DNA of 22,642 nucleotides. Source: RPQK01 sp041946865 (GTDB lineage Bacteria > Acidobacteriota > UBA6911 > RPQK01). Under the pieces are notes generated by a model that was given only the letters and a program-made list of their open reading frames with translations, had not been told where the DNA came from and ran no database searches. Every line of letters starts with the position of its first letter. Positions within the stretch are counted from its first letter, which is position 1. The translations under genes and the position numbers were made by a program. Below, one piece after another: positions 1 to 8,059 of this stretch. Where the stretch lies: the NCBI GenBank assembly GCA_041946865.1, contig JBHGBF010000063.1:1-22642 (forward strand). Reading direction: 5' to 3'.

Positions 1-56
1 GCATGCTGAACTCCAAAAGCGCCTGCCGCTTCGCTCGCAGAAAACTGAGCGGTTAC
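1..56 (+). repeat. Terminal inverted repeat, left arm (56 bp)
   Basis: The first 56 bases reappear, inverted, at 22586-22641 with a single mismatch (base 6). The repeat starts GCATG and ends GAGCGGTTAC on its inner side. Read inward it could encode a short peptide with the core SACRFARRKLSGY, but the two copies diverge immediately after GGTTAC and give different continuations, so it is more likely a DNA-level repeat than a conserved gene. It may be a dispersed genomic repeat at which the assembly broke, or a real boundary repeat. On this side the reading frame happens to stay open into the first sialidase-like gene, which I regard as coincidence. Confidence 0.85.
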
Positions 57-75
57 CTCCAGGCTTCGTTCCTGC

Positions 76-104
76 TTGACAAAATGGCGGTTTTCCGTTA
101 CCTG
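76..104 (+). promoter_or_regulatory. Weak candidate promoter for the plus-strand operon
   Basis: A perfect -35 hexamer TTGACA lies at 76-81. At a 17-base spacing the -10 position (99-104, TACCTG) is poor, and it overlaps the first bases of the palindromic operator at 103-117. That arrangement would fit repression by steric block of RNA polymerase, but the weak -10 keeps confidence low. Confidence 0.25.
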
Positions 105-117
105 TTAACTGTCGACA
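103..117. promoter_or_regulatory. Palindromic operator, copy 1
   Basis: The sequence TGTTAAC-T-GTCGACA is an odd-length palindrome with two arm mismatches, flanked by C and G that extend the symmetry to 17 bp. The same motif recurs at 16159-16173 and 22561-22575. It sits 38 bases before the chosen start of the first plus-strand gene. Motif size and symmetry fit a dimeric repressor such as a FadR-type GntR protein. That family assignment is inference and no regulator gene is present here. Confidence 0.7.
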
Positions 118-155
118 GATATACCATGAACCCGATCACCCTGGGAGCTACCCTC

Positions 156-1289
156 ATGATCCAAGCGCTGAGCGCCTTCCTCCTTCTGTTTTCAGTTGTT
201 GTCGCGCCCCCCGCCGCCCAAGACCAGCCCTTTTTCGAGCAGGGCGTAGCCACCGCCCCGGCCGACGGAGCCTATCACGCCTACCCTGTCATCGCCCGCA
301 CGGCGGCAGGTAATCTGTTCCTGGCCTGGTCGATGGTCAATCCCAAGACGCAGGACGGCCGAATCGTGGGCGCCTTTTCCTCGGACGGCGGCCGGACCTG
401 GGGAGGGCCGAAGACGCTGATCGACAGGCCGGGCCAGAATGACGCGGATCCCTGCATTGTGGTCGACGGCCCTGTGATCCTTGTCTACTCGACCACGGTG
501 GACATCCCAAACAAGATCGACAGAAGCGAAACCTGGATGGTCAAGACCGAGGACGAGGGAAAGACCTGGACCCAGCCGATCGAGATCAAGCTCCGATACA
601 AGTACGTGGTGGGCAAGCGGCACCTGGGAGTGCGCCTGCAGGATGGAACACTCGTCATGCCGTTTTCCTGGGACCTGTGGGCCGAGGCCGGGATGCCCGC
701 GCGGACCGAAGGCGAAATGGACCTGAAGTCCGGTGTGCTCCTCTCGAAAGACCATGGGGCAACCTGGGCGCCGCACGGCGAGCTTCACATCTTTGAGCCG
801 AAGGTCCGTCCCTCCTCCACCTGGGGCCTCGACGAGCCGGCCCTGGTCGAACTCTGGAGCGGGGAACTGCTGATGCTCTTTCGCACCGGCACGTCCTGGC
901 TCTGGGAGGCGCGCAGCCCGGACGGCGGCAAGACCTGGTCTGAGCCGCGGCGCACTTCCCTTCTGGGACACAATACCCCGATGGCGCTCTGGCGGAACGA
1001 CCAGAACCCCCAGGAAATCATCCTCATCTGGAACAACTCGGCGCTTTACCGCCATCCGCTCAGCGTCGCCCTGTCCGACGACGGCGGGCACACCTGGTCG
1101 CGGCCGAAGAATGTGGCCACCGCCCCGGACGGAAGTCTCGGCCCGGCGCCCGGTTTTCAGGTGTCCTATCCCGGCATAACCCAGGACCGGGACGGCGCCT
1201 TCGTCGCCGTCTGGCAGCACCAGCTGCCGGGACAGGCGCGAGTCATCCGATGGGCCCGGTTCAACCGGGCATGGGCGCTGGAGCAATAG
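156..1289 (+). CDS. Exported sialidase-like (BNR/Asp-box) propeller protein
   Basis: A secreted six-bladed-propeller protein of 377 aa, of the kind annotated as sialidase (neuraminidase) family, probably a periplasmic or surface glycosidase. Five Asp boxes (S-x-D-x-G-x-T-W) start near residues 75, 130, 197, 254 and 306. An EPALVEL segment near residue 227 matches the conserved glutamate strand seen in BNR_2 proteins. The start at 156 is preferred over in-frame ATGs at 3 and 126 because GGGAG precedes it and a clean signal peptide follows, with likely cleavage after PPAA. A start at 126 would lie almost on the operator. It is the first gene of a four-gene plus-strand unit, 50 bases before the FG-GAP lipoprotein. 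Substrate cannot be read from sequence; true sialidase activity is unproven. Confidence 0.8.
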   Translation: MIQALSAFLLLFSVVVAPPAAQDQPFFEQGVATAPADGAYHAYPVIARTAAGNLFLAWSMVNPKTQDGRIVGAFSSDGGRTWGGPKTLIDRPGQNDADPCIVVDGPVILVYSTTVDIPNKIDRSETWMVKTEDEGKTWTQPIEIKLRYKYVVGKRHLGVRLQDGTLVMPFSWDLWAEAGMPARTEGEMDLKSGVLLSKDHGATWAPHGELHIFEPKVRPSSTWGLDEPALVELWSGELLMLFRTGTSWLWEARSPDGGKTWSEPRRTSLLGHNTPMALWRNDQNPQEIILIWNNSALYRHPLSVALSDDGGHTWSRPKNVATAPDGSLGPAPGFQVSYPGITQDRDGAFVAVWQHQLPGQARVIRWARFNRAWALEQ

Positions 1290-1339
1290 CCCCCGGCGTG
1301 AGAGGCTTTGGGACGCAAACCCTGGACTGGAGGGACTCC

Positions 1340-3757
1340 GTGAAGAATCTGTCGGTCGCCATCGTTGTCCTTGTGCTGGCCGCCTGCTCCGGTAGTCGGG
1401 ACCCGGAGTGGGCCGTGCCGAATCTCCCTTACCGCCTGCTGGTCGAAATCGCCCCCCTGGACATGGAAGCGCGTCCCTCCGACTCGATGCCGGCATCGCT
1501 GGACCTCGACTTTTCCAAGCCTCCCCTGGCGGAGCTGGAACTGCCGGAAGGAATGGACCTGGACAGCATTCAGGTTATGGGATACGACCCGACCACGGGT
1601 AAGCCGCTCCAGGCCCCTGCCTGGCCCTTCCAGCGGCACCCCGCCGAGTACGCCTCCCGATTCCTCGACAAGTCTTTGCCCTGGGATTTTCCGCTTTCCG
1701 AGCCGCGAGGCGCCGGCCAGACACCAGTCACGTTCCGCCGGGGCGCCTTCCTGAACAATGTGAGGATGGAGGGCCGCCAGGGCGTTCTGACCTGGGACCA
1801 TCTTCAGGCGGGTCCCGGTCGGTCTGCCCATTACGCGATCTACTTCGACCGGGCCGAGCCCGGGAGCAAGGGAAAGATTCCCCGCCAGGGATTCATCGGC
1901 GACGGATCACCGCGCCGGGACGTCGAAGACGGCTCGCTGACCGGTAGCCTCTACAACCGGGTTGCAGTGACGGATTGGGACGGCGACGGGTTGCAGGATC
2001 TCCTGGTCGGCATCGGGTTCGGACAGATACTGCTGTACCGCAATGAAGGCGACGCAAGGAAACCCCGGTACACCGTCGGCGAGTACCTGCGCAACGCCAA
2101 GGGCGAGATCCTGTACCCTGGCCCGATGTGCGCGCCCGACGTGGCCGACTGGAACGGTGACGGAGTCGAGGACCTCGTGGTCGGCGTCGAGACCCGGGAA
2201 AGCGTGGTCTGGTACGAAAACACGGGCAGCAACACGGACCGCAAGCTCGTCTACCGGGGTTACGTCAAAGCTGACGGCAAGGACATTGTGGCACCGCCCA
2301 AGCCTAATCCCGAATCTCCCCATTACCAGAAGGATTACGCACCGGGCGTCGATGTGGTGGACTGGGACGGGGACGCCGACGTGGATCTCCTGCTCGGCGG
2401 TTACATCACGGGTTACGTCTGGCTTTACGAAAACACCGGAAACGGCGCCGACGGGACCCCGACGCTCGTGTTCAAGGGGCCTCTTCAGGCGGACGGCCGG
2501 CCGATCGACACGATTTGGGGGGCTCACCCCTGTGCCGCGGACCTGGATGGGGATGGCGACCTCGACCTCCTCTCTGGTTCTTTCGGCCAAAGAATGGGAG
2601 GAGGCGACAGCGTCTCGGAGTTCCTGCTCCTGTACGAAAACGTGGGCAGCCGGAAAGCGCCCAGGCTCACGGGCCGGCCCGTGCCCTGGGAGGGGCAGCC
2701 GCCCCAGGACATTCTAGCCCAGGCGCGCGCGGTCGACTTCAACCAGGACGGGACGACCGATCTCGTTATTTCCACCGTGAGCCGACTCTACCTGGCGACC
2801 CATGTCGGGACCAGGCTGGAGCCCAGATGGAAACTGGATCTTCAGAAAGCGACCTGGGGCCTGTCCCCGCTGTCGATGACCCAGATGATTGATCTGAACG
2901 GCGATGGCCATGCCGATCTGATTCAGTCTCCGCTTGACGGGTCCGGCGCTCCGCAGGTGATGTTCAACCAGGGGAAAGGCGCCCACGGGGTCTTTTCCAG
3001 CCCGGCGCCGCTGCTGCCCGCCGGCCAGGAGATCTCGCACCCGGCGCCCTACGGCGATCCCTGGGCATTTGTTTACCTGCACGACTTCGAAGGCGACGGG
3101 GACCTGGACATCCTCTGGGCCGACGGGCCCGGCAACGCTTTCCTCCACTGGAACAACGGCACGCGCGAGAAACCCAGCTACGACACCCGCGGGGAGATTT
3201 TGAAGACGGCGGCAGGCAAGCCTATCAAGGTCGGGCCGCCCGTAGTGCCCCGTGAGAAGATCACTGATTTCACCGTCATGCAGGGCTCGCGGGCGGGGAT
3301 AGCCGCGGCAGACTTCGACAGGGATGGAAAGACCGACATCGCAATCGGTGACACCTACGGTGACGTTTACTATTTCGCGAATACGACCGGCAGTCGGCAG
3401 CCCGTTTTCTCCGAGCCGATCAAGCTCGGAAACGTCAGCAACCGCGCCACTCCGCTTCCGTACGACTGGGACCACGATGGGAAGCTCGACATACTCGGCA
3501 TAGCCTGGGGCGGGCGCATGGAGTGGTACCGGAATTCGGGACAGACCGGCTTGTCGCCTTTCGAGGCCGGCCGGAAGCTCGAACTGCCTCCGACCGTCCG
3601 GTACAGCCCCCGGATGGTGGTTGCGGACTGGAATCGGGACGGCGACGACGACTGTTTGATCATGTCGTCATACCCCTGGTTCTGCTGGCTTGAAGCCTCC
3701 TACATCCGCCACGGTTATGCGAAAGCGCGGATCACGAAAGTAGAGACGCGGGACTAG
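1340..3757 (+). CDS. FG-GAP/VCBS-repeat lipoprotein 1
   Basis: An 805-aa surface or periplasmic lipoprotein, probably a calcium-loaded seven- or eight-bladed propeller that binds glycan or scaffolds the hydrolases. The GTG start at 1340 follows GGAGGGA and gives a short hydrophobic signal ending in the lipobox LAAC. An N-terminal beta-rich region of about 180 residues is followed by at least ten D-x-D/N-x-D-G-x-x-D calcium loops, for example DWDGDGLQDL, DWNGDGVEDL, DLDGDGDLDL and DFDRDGKTDI. The last, DWNRDGDDDC, lies close to the C-terminus. A full-length paralogue is encoded at 11296-13689 on the other strand. No catalytic motif is visible, so a binding or structural role is inferred. It sits between two sialidase-like genes in one plus-strand unit. 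Confidence 0.8.
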   Translation: MKNLSVAIVVLVLAACSGSRDPEWAVPNLPYRLLVEIAPLDMEARPSDSMPASLDLDFSKPPLAELELPEGMDLDSIQVMGYDPTTGKPLQAPAWPFQRHPAEYASRFLDKSLPWDFPLSEPRGAGQTPVTFRRGAFLNNVRMEGRQGVLTWDHLQAGPGRSAHYAIYFDRAEPGSKGKIPRQGFIGDGSPRRDVEDGSLTGSLYNRVAVTDWDGDGLQDLLVGIGFGQILLYRNEGDARKPRYTVGEYLRNAKGEILYPGPMCAPDVADWNGDGVEDLVVGVETRESVVWYENTGSNTDRKLVYRGYVKADGKDIVAPPKPNPESPHYQKDYAPGVDVVDWDGDADVDLLLGGYITGYVWLYENTGNGADGTPTLVFKGPLQADGRPIDTIWGAHPCAADLDGDGDLDLLSGSFGQRMGGGDSVSEFLLLYENVGSRKAPRLTGRPVPWEGQPPQDILAQARAVDFNQDGTTDLVISTVSRLYLATHVGTRLEPRWKLDLQKATWGLSPLSMTQMIDLNGDGHADLIQSPLDGSGAPQVMFNQGKGAHGVFSSPAPLLPAGQEISHPAPYGDPWAFVYLHDFEGDGDLDILWADGPGNAFLHWNNGTREKPSYDTRGEILKTAAGKPIKVGPPVVPREKITDFTVMQGSRAGIAAADFDRDGKTDIAIGDTYGDVYYFANTTGSRQPVFSEPIKLGNVSNRATPLPYDWDHDGKLDILGIAWGGRMEWYRNSGQTGLSPFEAGRKLELPPTVRYSPRMVVADWNRDGDDDCLIMSSYPWFCWLEASYIRHGYAKARITKVETRD

Positions 3758-3760
3758 AAG

Positions 3761-3775
3761 GCGAGTCACACTCGC
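3761..3775 (+). other. Short intergenic hairpin
   Basis: GCGAGT-CAC-ACTCGC can form a six-base-pair stem with a three-base loop between the FG-GAP lipoprotein gene and the next gene. No T-tract follows, so it does not look like an intrinsic terminator. It could be an mRNA processing or stability element. It is the only notable structure I see in this 73-base gap. Confidence 0.3.
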
Positions 3776-3830
3776 GGATTCAAAGCCCACAGAGGCGCAA
3801 AGCGGATCTTTTCTGTCCTCGGGAGACCAT

Positions 3831-6581
3831 ATGAAAGCAAGAGCTCAAGCTTCATTCTTCGCAGTGTTCATGGCGGTCCAGGCGGCCGCAAGTGCGACAG
3901 ACGCCGGCCCTGGCTTTGCCGTCCTTGTAGCCCCTGCCACCAGGGAAGCCCCTCGCAACTCAGAAGGTGACGTAGAGGTTTTGAAGGATGGCCGGCTTCT
4001 GCTGGCATATACCGAGATCGGCGCGAGCGGCTCCGACCACGATCCGGCGGTGATCTACGGAAGGACCTCGTCTGACGGCGGCCGAAGCTGGGGAGACAAA
4101 TTCGTCCTGGCGCGCAACCACCAGGGAGCGCGTAACGCCATGATTGCGGCGCTGCTCAGGCTTCGTGACGGCCGGATCATGCTCGGCTACAACAAAAAGA
4201 ACTCCCTGGCTGACACGCGTTACTACGTTCGCTTCTCTTCTGACGAAGGGGGGACCTGGAGCCAAGAGACGCTCGTGACGCCCAAGGTCCGCTACGGCGC
4301 CGCTTACAATTACGCCCCGATTCAGCTGAGATCCGGCCGGATCCTGATCCCCTACGATTACAATCAGCCGGGGGAATACAAGGACCCCGGGCATTTCGTA
4401 GTGCAGGTCCACTATTCGGATGACGGGGGGCACAGCTGGCGCGAATCCCCGCACGTGGTCGATCTTCCCAAGCGGGGCGCGATGGAGCCGGGGCTGGTCG
4501 AATTGAAGGAGGGTTCGGTGATGATGGTCCTCAGGACGCAGCTCGGCCGAATCTACCTGGCCGAATCCCGAGACCAGGGGCTGACCTGGGGCATGCCCCG
4601 GCCGACCGAGCTCAAGAACCCGGAATCACCGGCGGCCGTGGCGCGCATCCCCTCGACGGGTGATCTCCTCATGATCTACAACAACAACTACAATCCGGGG
4701 GGAGGCCATCACCTGGGAGAACGCTGCCCGCTGAGCTCCGCCATCTCGAAGGATGAGGGCAGAACCTGGGTCAATCTGAAGGACATTGAGACCGACCCGG
4801 CGCATGAGTACTCTTACCCATCGATCACGTTCCAGGGTGATCGCCTGCTGCTGACTTACTACCAGGGGACCCAGACGGGCAAGGACTGGACCTTCGGATT
4901 TGTCTTCCACAGCTTGCCGGTAAGCTGGCTTTACCAGCCGGCCGGCGCCAGAATCGAGGCGGCGAAGGTCTGGGCGCCGGTCATCATCAGCACCGGTGGG
5001 CCGGGACGAAGCGGCGTCATCCCCACCCGCGACGGCGCCTTGAAGACTTTCATTACTAAGGAAGGAAATCGGAACTACTCGGTTGTCTCGCGCGACGGCG
5101 GCGTGACGTGGGGCGAGGAAAAATTCGAGTACGAAGGGCCGGCGGCCTTCCTGCCGCTGCTCGATCGGGACGGCGAGTACCACCTGTTCCCGGTCGTGGA
5201 GCGCCGGGAAGGCGCCGGCCGAACGCCGGGCCTCGATTATTTCATCGACATCTGGCACATGAAGACTCATAACGCCGGCACGGTCTGGCAAAAGCCGAAG
5301 ATGATCTTCAAGGGTTATGTGGGATCGATCAACGGTCTCACCCAACTGTCCAGCGGCCGCATCCTTCTGCCCTTCGCCGCCTGGGTCGGGGGCCGTCCCG
5401 AAGGTCCTCCCGCAGGCGCAAACGTGAGCACCCTCGTTTATTCGGACGACGGTGGGAATACCTGGCAGAAATCCCCAGCCGAGCTGACCGCCCCTTGCTA
5501 CACCGACTTCAACGGGAGCGGCTACGGCGCCTGCGAGCCGAGCACGGTCGAGCTGACCGACGGTCGGGTGTACGCCCTGGTCAGGACCGAAACTGGGGTC
5601 CTCTACGAGTCGTACTCGCCGGACGGCGTGAACTGGGAGGAGCTCCGCCCGTCGCGCTTCCTTTCCTCGGACGCGCCGGTGGCCTTCCTGCGCCTGCCGG
5701 ACAAACGACTCCTGGTCTTCTGGAACGGCTGCGAAAAGCCGCCGCGCGTTGGCGGAAACGGGGTCTACGGCGGCCGCGACGCCCTGCATGCCGCCATCTC
5801 CGGCGACGACGGGAAGACGTGGCGCGGCTACCGCGAGGTGTACCGCGACCCGACTCGCAACGACCCGCCCCAGAGGTTCGGTGACCGCGGAACAGCCTAC
5901 CCCTTCGCCTACATGGGCAAATACGGCAAGGTCATCGTAGCCAGCGGCCAGGGTCGCTCCGACGCCCGCGTGATGTTTGACCCCGATTGGCTCCTGGAGA
6001 CCAGCCACCGGGATGACTTTTCGAGGGGGCTGGAAGGCTGGAGCGTTTTCAAATCCATCGGGCCCGCCTCCCGCTGGTGGCGAAACCGGGTTCAGGGCGC
6101 CGTGCTGATCGATCACCCGGACAGGGCCGGCGCCAAGGCGCTCCATGTGCGCAGATCCGACGAGAACGACGGAGACGGGGCCCTCTGGAATTTTCCAATG
6201 GGCAGGAAAGGCGACCTGAAGATGCGGATCAAGCTTCAGGAGGGGTTTGGCGGTTCGGTCATCTCGCTGCTGGATCGTTTCTTCGATCCGCAGGACGCGA
6301 CCGGCGACGCGGACGCGATCTACTCGCTCACCGTTACGCCGGACGGCAACATTTCGCTGAGGAACAAGCTCGAGAAAGGCCGCTGGTACGATCTCCGGTT
6401 TCAATGGGACGTCCCGAAACGGACCTGCGTCGTTTCCGTGGCCGGAGAGCCGACCGTCTGGCTGAAACCGTCTTACCGGCCCGCTCCCGGGATCAACTAC
6501 GTTCGCTTCCGGTCGACGGCTCAGGGCCAGGATCTGGCCGGCATGCTTATCGAATCCGTCGAGGTCGACGTCGAGCCATGA
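3831..6581 (+). CDS. Exported double-propeller sialidase-like protein with C-terminal beta-sandwich
   Basis: A 916-aa exported protein with two tandem BNR propellers and a C-terminal domain. The start follows GGGAGA and gives a signal peptide with likely cleavage after AAASA. Asp boxes near residues 81, 135, 195, 246 and 306 mark propeller 1; those near 420, 537, 595 and 657 mark propeller 2, which also has an ACEPSTVEL segment. From about residue 728 (DDFSRGLEGW) to the end is a concanavalin/laminin-G-like domain with a WNFP strand. Propeller 2 plus this domain resembles the whole of each minus-strand protein at 20644-22497 and 18890-20617, so the gene is probably a fusion of two sialidase-like units. 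Its stop overlaps the following SGNH gene by ATGA. Substrate unknown. Confidence 0.82.
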   Translation: MKARAQASFFAVFMAVQAAASATDAGPGFAVLVAPATREAPRNSEGDVEVLKDGRLLLAYTEIGASGSDHDPAVIYGRTSSDGGRSWGDKFVLARNHQGARNAMIAALLRLRDGRIMLGYNKKNSLADTRYYVRFSSDEGGTWSQETLVTPKVRYGAAYNYAPIQLRSGRILIPYDYNQPGEYKDPGHFVVQVHYSDDGGHSWRESPHVVDLPKRGAMEPGLVELKEGSVMMVLRTQLGRIYLAESRDQGLTWGMPRPTELKNPESPAAVARIPSTGDLLMIYNNNYNPGGGHHLGERCPLSSAISKDEGRTWVNLKDIETDPAHEYSYPSITFQGDRLLLTYYQGTQTGKDWTFGFVFHSLPVSWLYQPAGARIEAAKVWAPVIISTGGPGRSGVIPTRDGALKTFITKEGNRNYSVVSRDGGVTWGEEKFEYEGPAAFLPLLDRDGEYHLFPVVERREGAGRTPGLDYFIDIWHMKTHNAGTVWQKPKMIFKGYVGSINGLTQLSSGRILLPFAAWVGGRPEGPPAGANVSTLVYSDDGGNTWQKSPAELTAPCYTDFNGSGYGACEPSTVELTDGRVYALVRTETGVLYESYSPDGVNWEELRPSRFLSSDAPVAFLRLPDKRLLVFWNGCEKPPRVGGNGVYGGRDALHAAISGDDGKTWRGYREVYRDPTRNDPPQRFGDRGTAYPFAYMGKYGKVIVASGQGRSDARVMFDPDWLLETSHRDDFSRGLEGWSVFKSIGPASRWWRNRVQGAVLIDHPDRAGAKALHVRRSDENDGDGALWNFPMGRKGDLKMRIKLQEGFGGSVISLLDRFFDPQDATGDADAIYSLTVTPDGNISLRNKLEKGRWYDLRFQWDVPKRTCVVSVAGEPTVWLKPSYRPAPGINYVRFRSTAQGQDLAGMLIESVEVDVEP

Positions 6582-7327
6582 AGTGGGTGCTGTTCCGCCT
6601 CACGCTGGGCATAGAACTCTGTTTGGGAGGCCTCTGGCCGGTCGTCGGGCAACCGGGGGCTGACCCCCGCCTGCTGCGTTGCGTGGCCTTCGGCGATTCG
6701 ACCACTGCTTCCCGCCTGGTGGATGGCCACCCCCTCGAGGTTTACGCCACACAGCTGGCACGGCGGTTGGCCGGCGAGGGCGTGATTCCCGAAGTTTTGA
6801 ACAAGGGGATTCCCGGGAACAATACCGTCGATGCATGGAAGCGGTTCGAAAGGGACGTGCTGTCGGTTCGACCGCACGTGGTTTTCATCCAGTTCGGCAT
6901 CAACGATTCGGCGGTCGACGTCTGGAAGAAGCCGCCGGCAGCGGGCCCGCGGGTTCCTCTCGAAACGTACCAGGCCAAACTGAGGATGATGGTTCGCGAG
7001 CTGCGGGCGATCGGCGCGGAGGTTTACCTGATGACTCCTAACCCGCTCAGGTGGACGCCTGAGTTGCGCAAGCTTTATTCCGGTACGCCCTACGACCCTT
7101 CGGACCCGGACGGGTTCAACGTCCTGCTGCGCGAATACGCCGAGGCGGTCCGCCAGTTGGCGGCTGAGGAAAAGGTCCGTCTGGTGGACGTCTACCAAGC
7201 TTTTGAGGAGTACGGCAAAGTCGAGGGACAGTCCACGGACGACCTGCTGCTCGACGGGATGCACCCGAACGGCCGGGGCCATCGCCTGGTCGCTGATCTG
7301 ATCATGGAGCGCCTGAATGCGCCGTGA
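6578..7327 (+). CDS. Exported SGNH/GDSL-family hydrolase 1
   Basis: A 249-aa SGNH-fold hydrolase, probably an extracytoplasmic carbohydrate O-acyl esterase. Family blocks are complete: FGDS (catalytic Ser 41), NKGIPGNN (oxyanion Gly 80), FGIND (Asn 109), and DGMHPN with Asp 226 and His 229. An N-terminal hydrophobic stretch, MKWVLFRLTLGIELCLGG, suggests a signal peptide. Its ATG overlaps the TGA of the double sialidase gene by four bases, so the two are translationally coupled and probably act on the same glycan. This fits the general picture of an esterase clearing O-acetyl groups that block a glycosidase. The gene ends 15 bases from the convergent second SGNH gene, and no terminator is evident between them. 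Confidence 0.87.
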   Translation: MKWVLFRLTLGIELCLGGLWPVVGQPGADPRLLRCVAFGDSTTASRLVDGHPLEVYATQLARRLAGEGVIPEVLNKGIPGNNTVDAWKRFERDVLSVRPHVVFIQFGINDSAVDVWKKPPAAGPRVPLETYQAKLRMMVRELRAIGAEVYLMTPNPLRWTPELRKLYSGTPYDPSDPDGFNVLLREYAEAVRQLAAEEKVRLVDVYQAFEEYGKVEGQSTDDLLLDGMHPNGRGHRLVADLIMERLNAP

Positions 7328-7342
7328 ACCAGGGTAGAGGGC

Positions 7343-8059
7343 TCAAGGGCGGATAGCCCGGGCTACCGTTTCGGCGATAATCGCCGCCCCGGCGGCGTTC
7401 GGGTGCACCTTGTCCGGAAACAGTTCAGGCTTGCCCTCGAGGCTTGACTGAACATCGATCAGCCCGACCTGTTTCTCGTTCGCTACGGCCCTCAACTGCG
7501 GAACGATGTGGTCGCGCAGGTTGGCCATCCGTTCGTCATCCCGGCCGGGAATCAGCGGAGCAGGCAGGCAGAGCCAGATCTGCGGCGAGATGGGAAGCCC
7601 CGCGAAGTAGTCGATCATCGCCCGGCAATCATCGGCAAATCGCGCCCGGGCTTTTTGCCACAAGGGCGGGTGGGCGTCATTGGTTCCCAGCATAATCACC
7701 ACGATGTCCGGCTGGAAATCGGTCGCGGCCTGAAACTCGGCGACGCTCCGATAGGGCCGACCCGAGCCTGAAAGCATGGTTGTGCCGTCGTGACCGAAGT
7801 TACGGACGTCATAGCCTGGGCCGAGCAGCCGTCCGAGCAGTGCCGGGTAGCTGTGCGTCTCCAGGTTGGGGATGCCGTGGCCGCGAGTGATGCTGTCGCC
7901 GACGCAGGCGACGCGAATCGGCCGACTCACATCGCTGCGCACGCCCGGCGCCGGAGCAAACTCGATTGTCACCCCCGAAACCTGCGCGAAGGCGAGGCAG
8001 AAAAACCAGGCGTATACCGGCCGTCGGGCCCGGCCCTCAAGAATCGGCTTGTTGTTCAA
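7343..8059 (-). CDS. Exported SGNH/GDSL-family hydrolase 2
   Basis: A 238-aa SGNH hydrolase and the last gene of the long minus-strand unit. Blocks seen: VGDSIT (Ser 56), NFG (Gly 89), GTND (Asn 127), and DKVHPN (Asp 216, His 219). I place the start at TTG 8059-8057, which overlaps the TGA of the upstream DapA-like gene as TTGA and lies a good distance after AAGGGGGG. A GTG one codon earlier is possible but too close to that site. The open frame extends further upstream but only as an out-of-frame shadow of the DapA-like gene. This start gives a basic N-terminus followed by the hydrophobic stretch VYAWFFCLAFAQVSG, a plausible signal peptide. It is distinct from SGNH 1 outside the motifs. Confidence 0.85.
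   Translation of the reverse strand: MNNKPILEGRARRPVYAWFFCLAFAQVSGVTIEFAPAPGVRSDVSRPIRVACVGDSITRGHGIPNLETHSYPALLGRLLGPGYDVRNFGHDGTTMLSGSGRPYRSVAEFQAATDFQPDIVVIMLGTNDAHPPLWQKARARFADDCRAMIDYFAGLPISPQIWLCLPAPLIPGRDDERMANLRDHIVPQLRAVANEKQVGLIDVQSSLEGKPELFPDKVHPNAAGAAIIAETVARAIRP

Noticed and set aside
1..56. Zinc-finger anti-sigma factor start (C-x-x-x-R-x-LSGYL-like peptide)
   Set aside because: Similarity is limited to a few residues, the histidine ligand is missing, and the second copy diverges right after the repeat.
3..155. N-terminal extension of the first gene beginning in the terminal repeat
   Set aside because: It would place the start inside a repeat and across the operator and bury the signal peptide; ATG 156 has a ribosome site and a proper signal.
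192..1496. Long open frame antisense to the first sialidase-like gene
   Set aside because: Its translation is Arg/Gly/Pro-rich with no family motif, and the opposite strand carries clear Asp boxes and a signal peptide; a GC-rich codon shadow.
1960..3650. Repetitive GAC/GGC-rich DNA that could be taken for tandem repeats
   Set aside because: The periodicity comes from D-x-D-x-D-G calcium-loop codons with variable spacing and is explained by protein repeats.
4626..6404. 592-codon open frame antisense to the double sialidase-like gene
   Set aside because: No recognisable domain or convincing ribosome site; it mirrors the third-position GC bias of the real gene.
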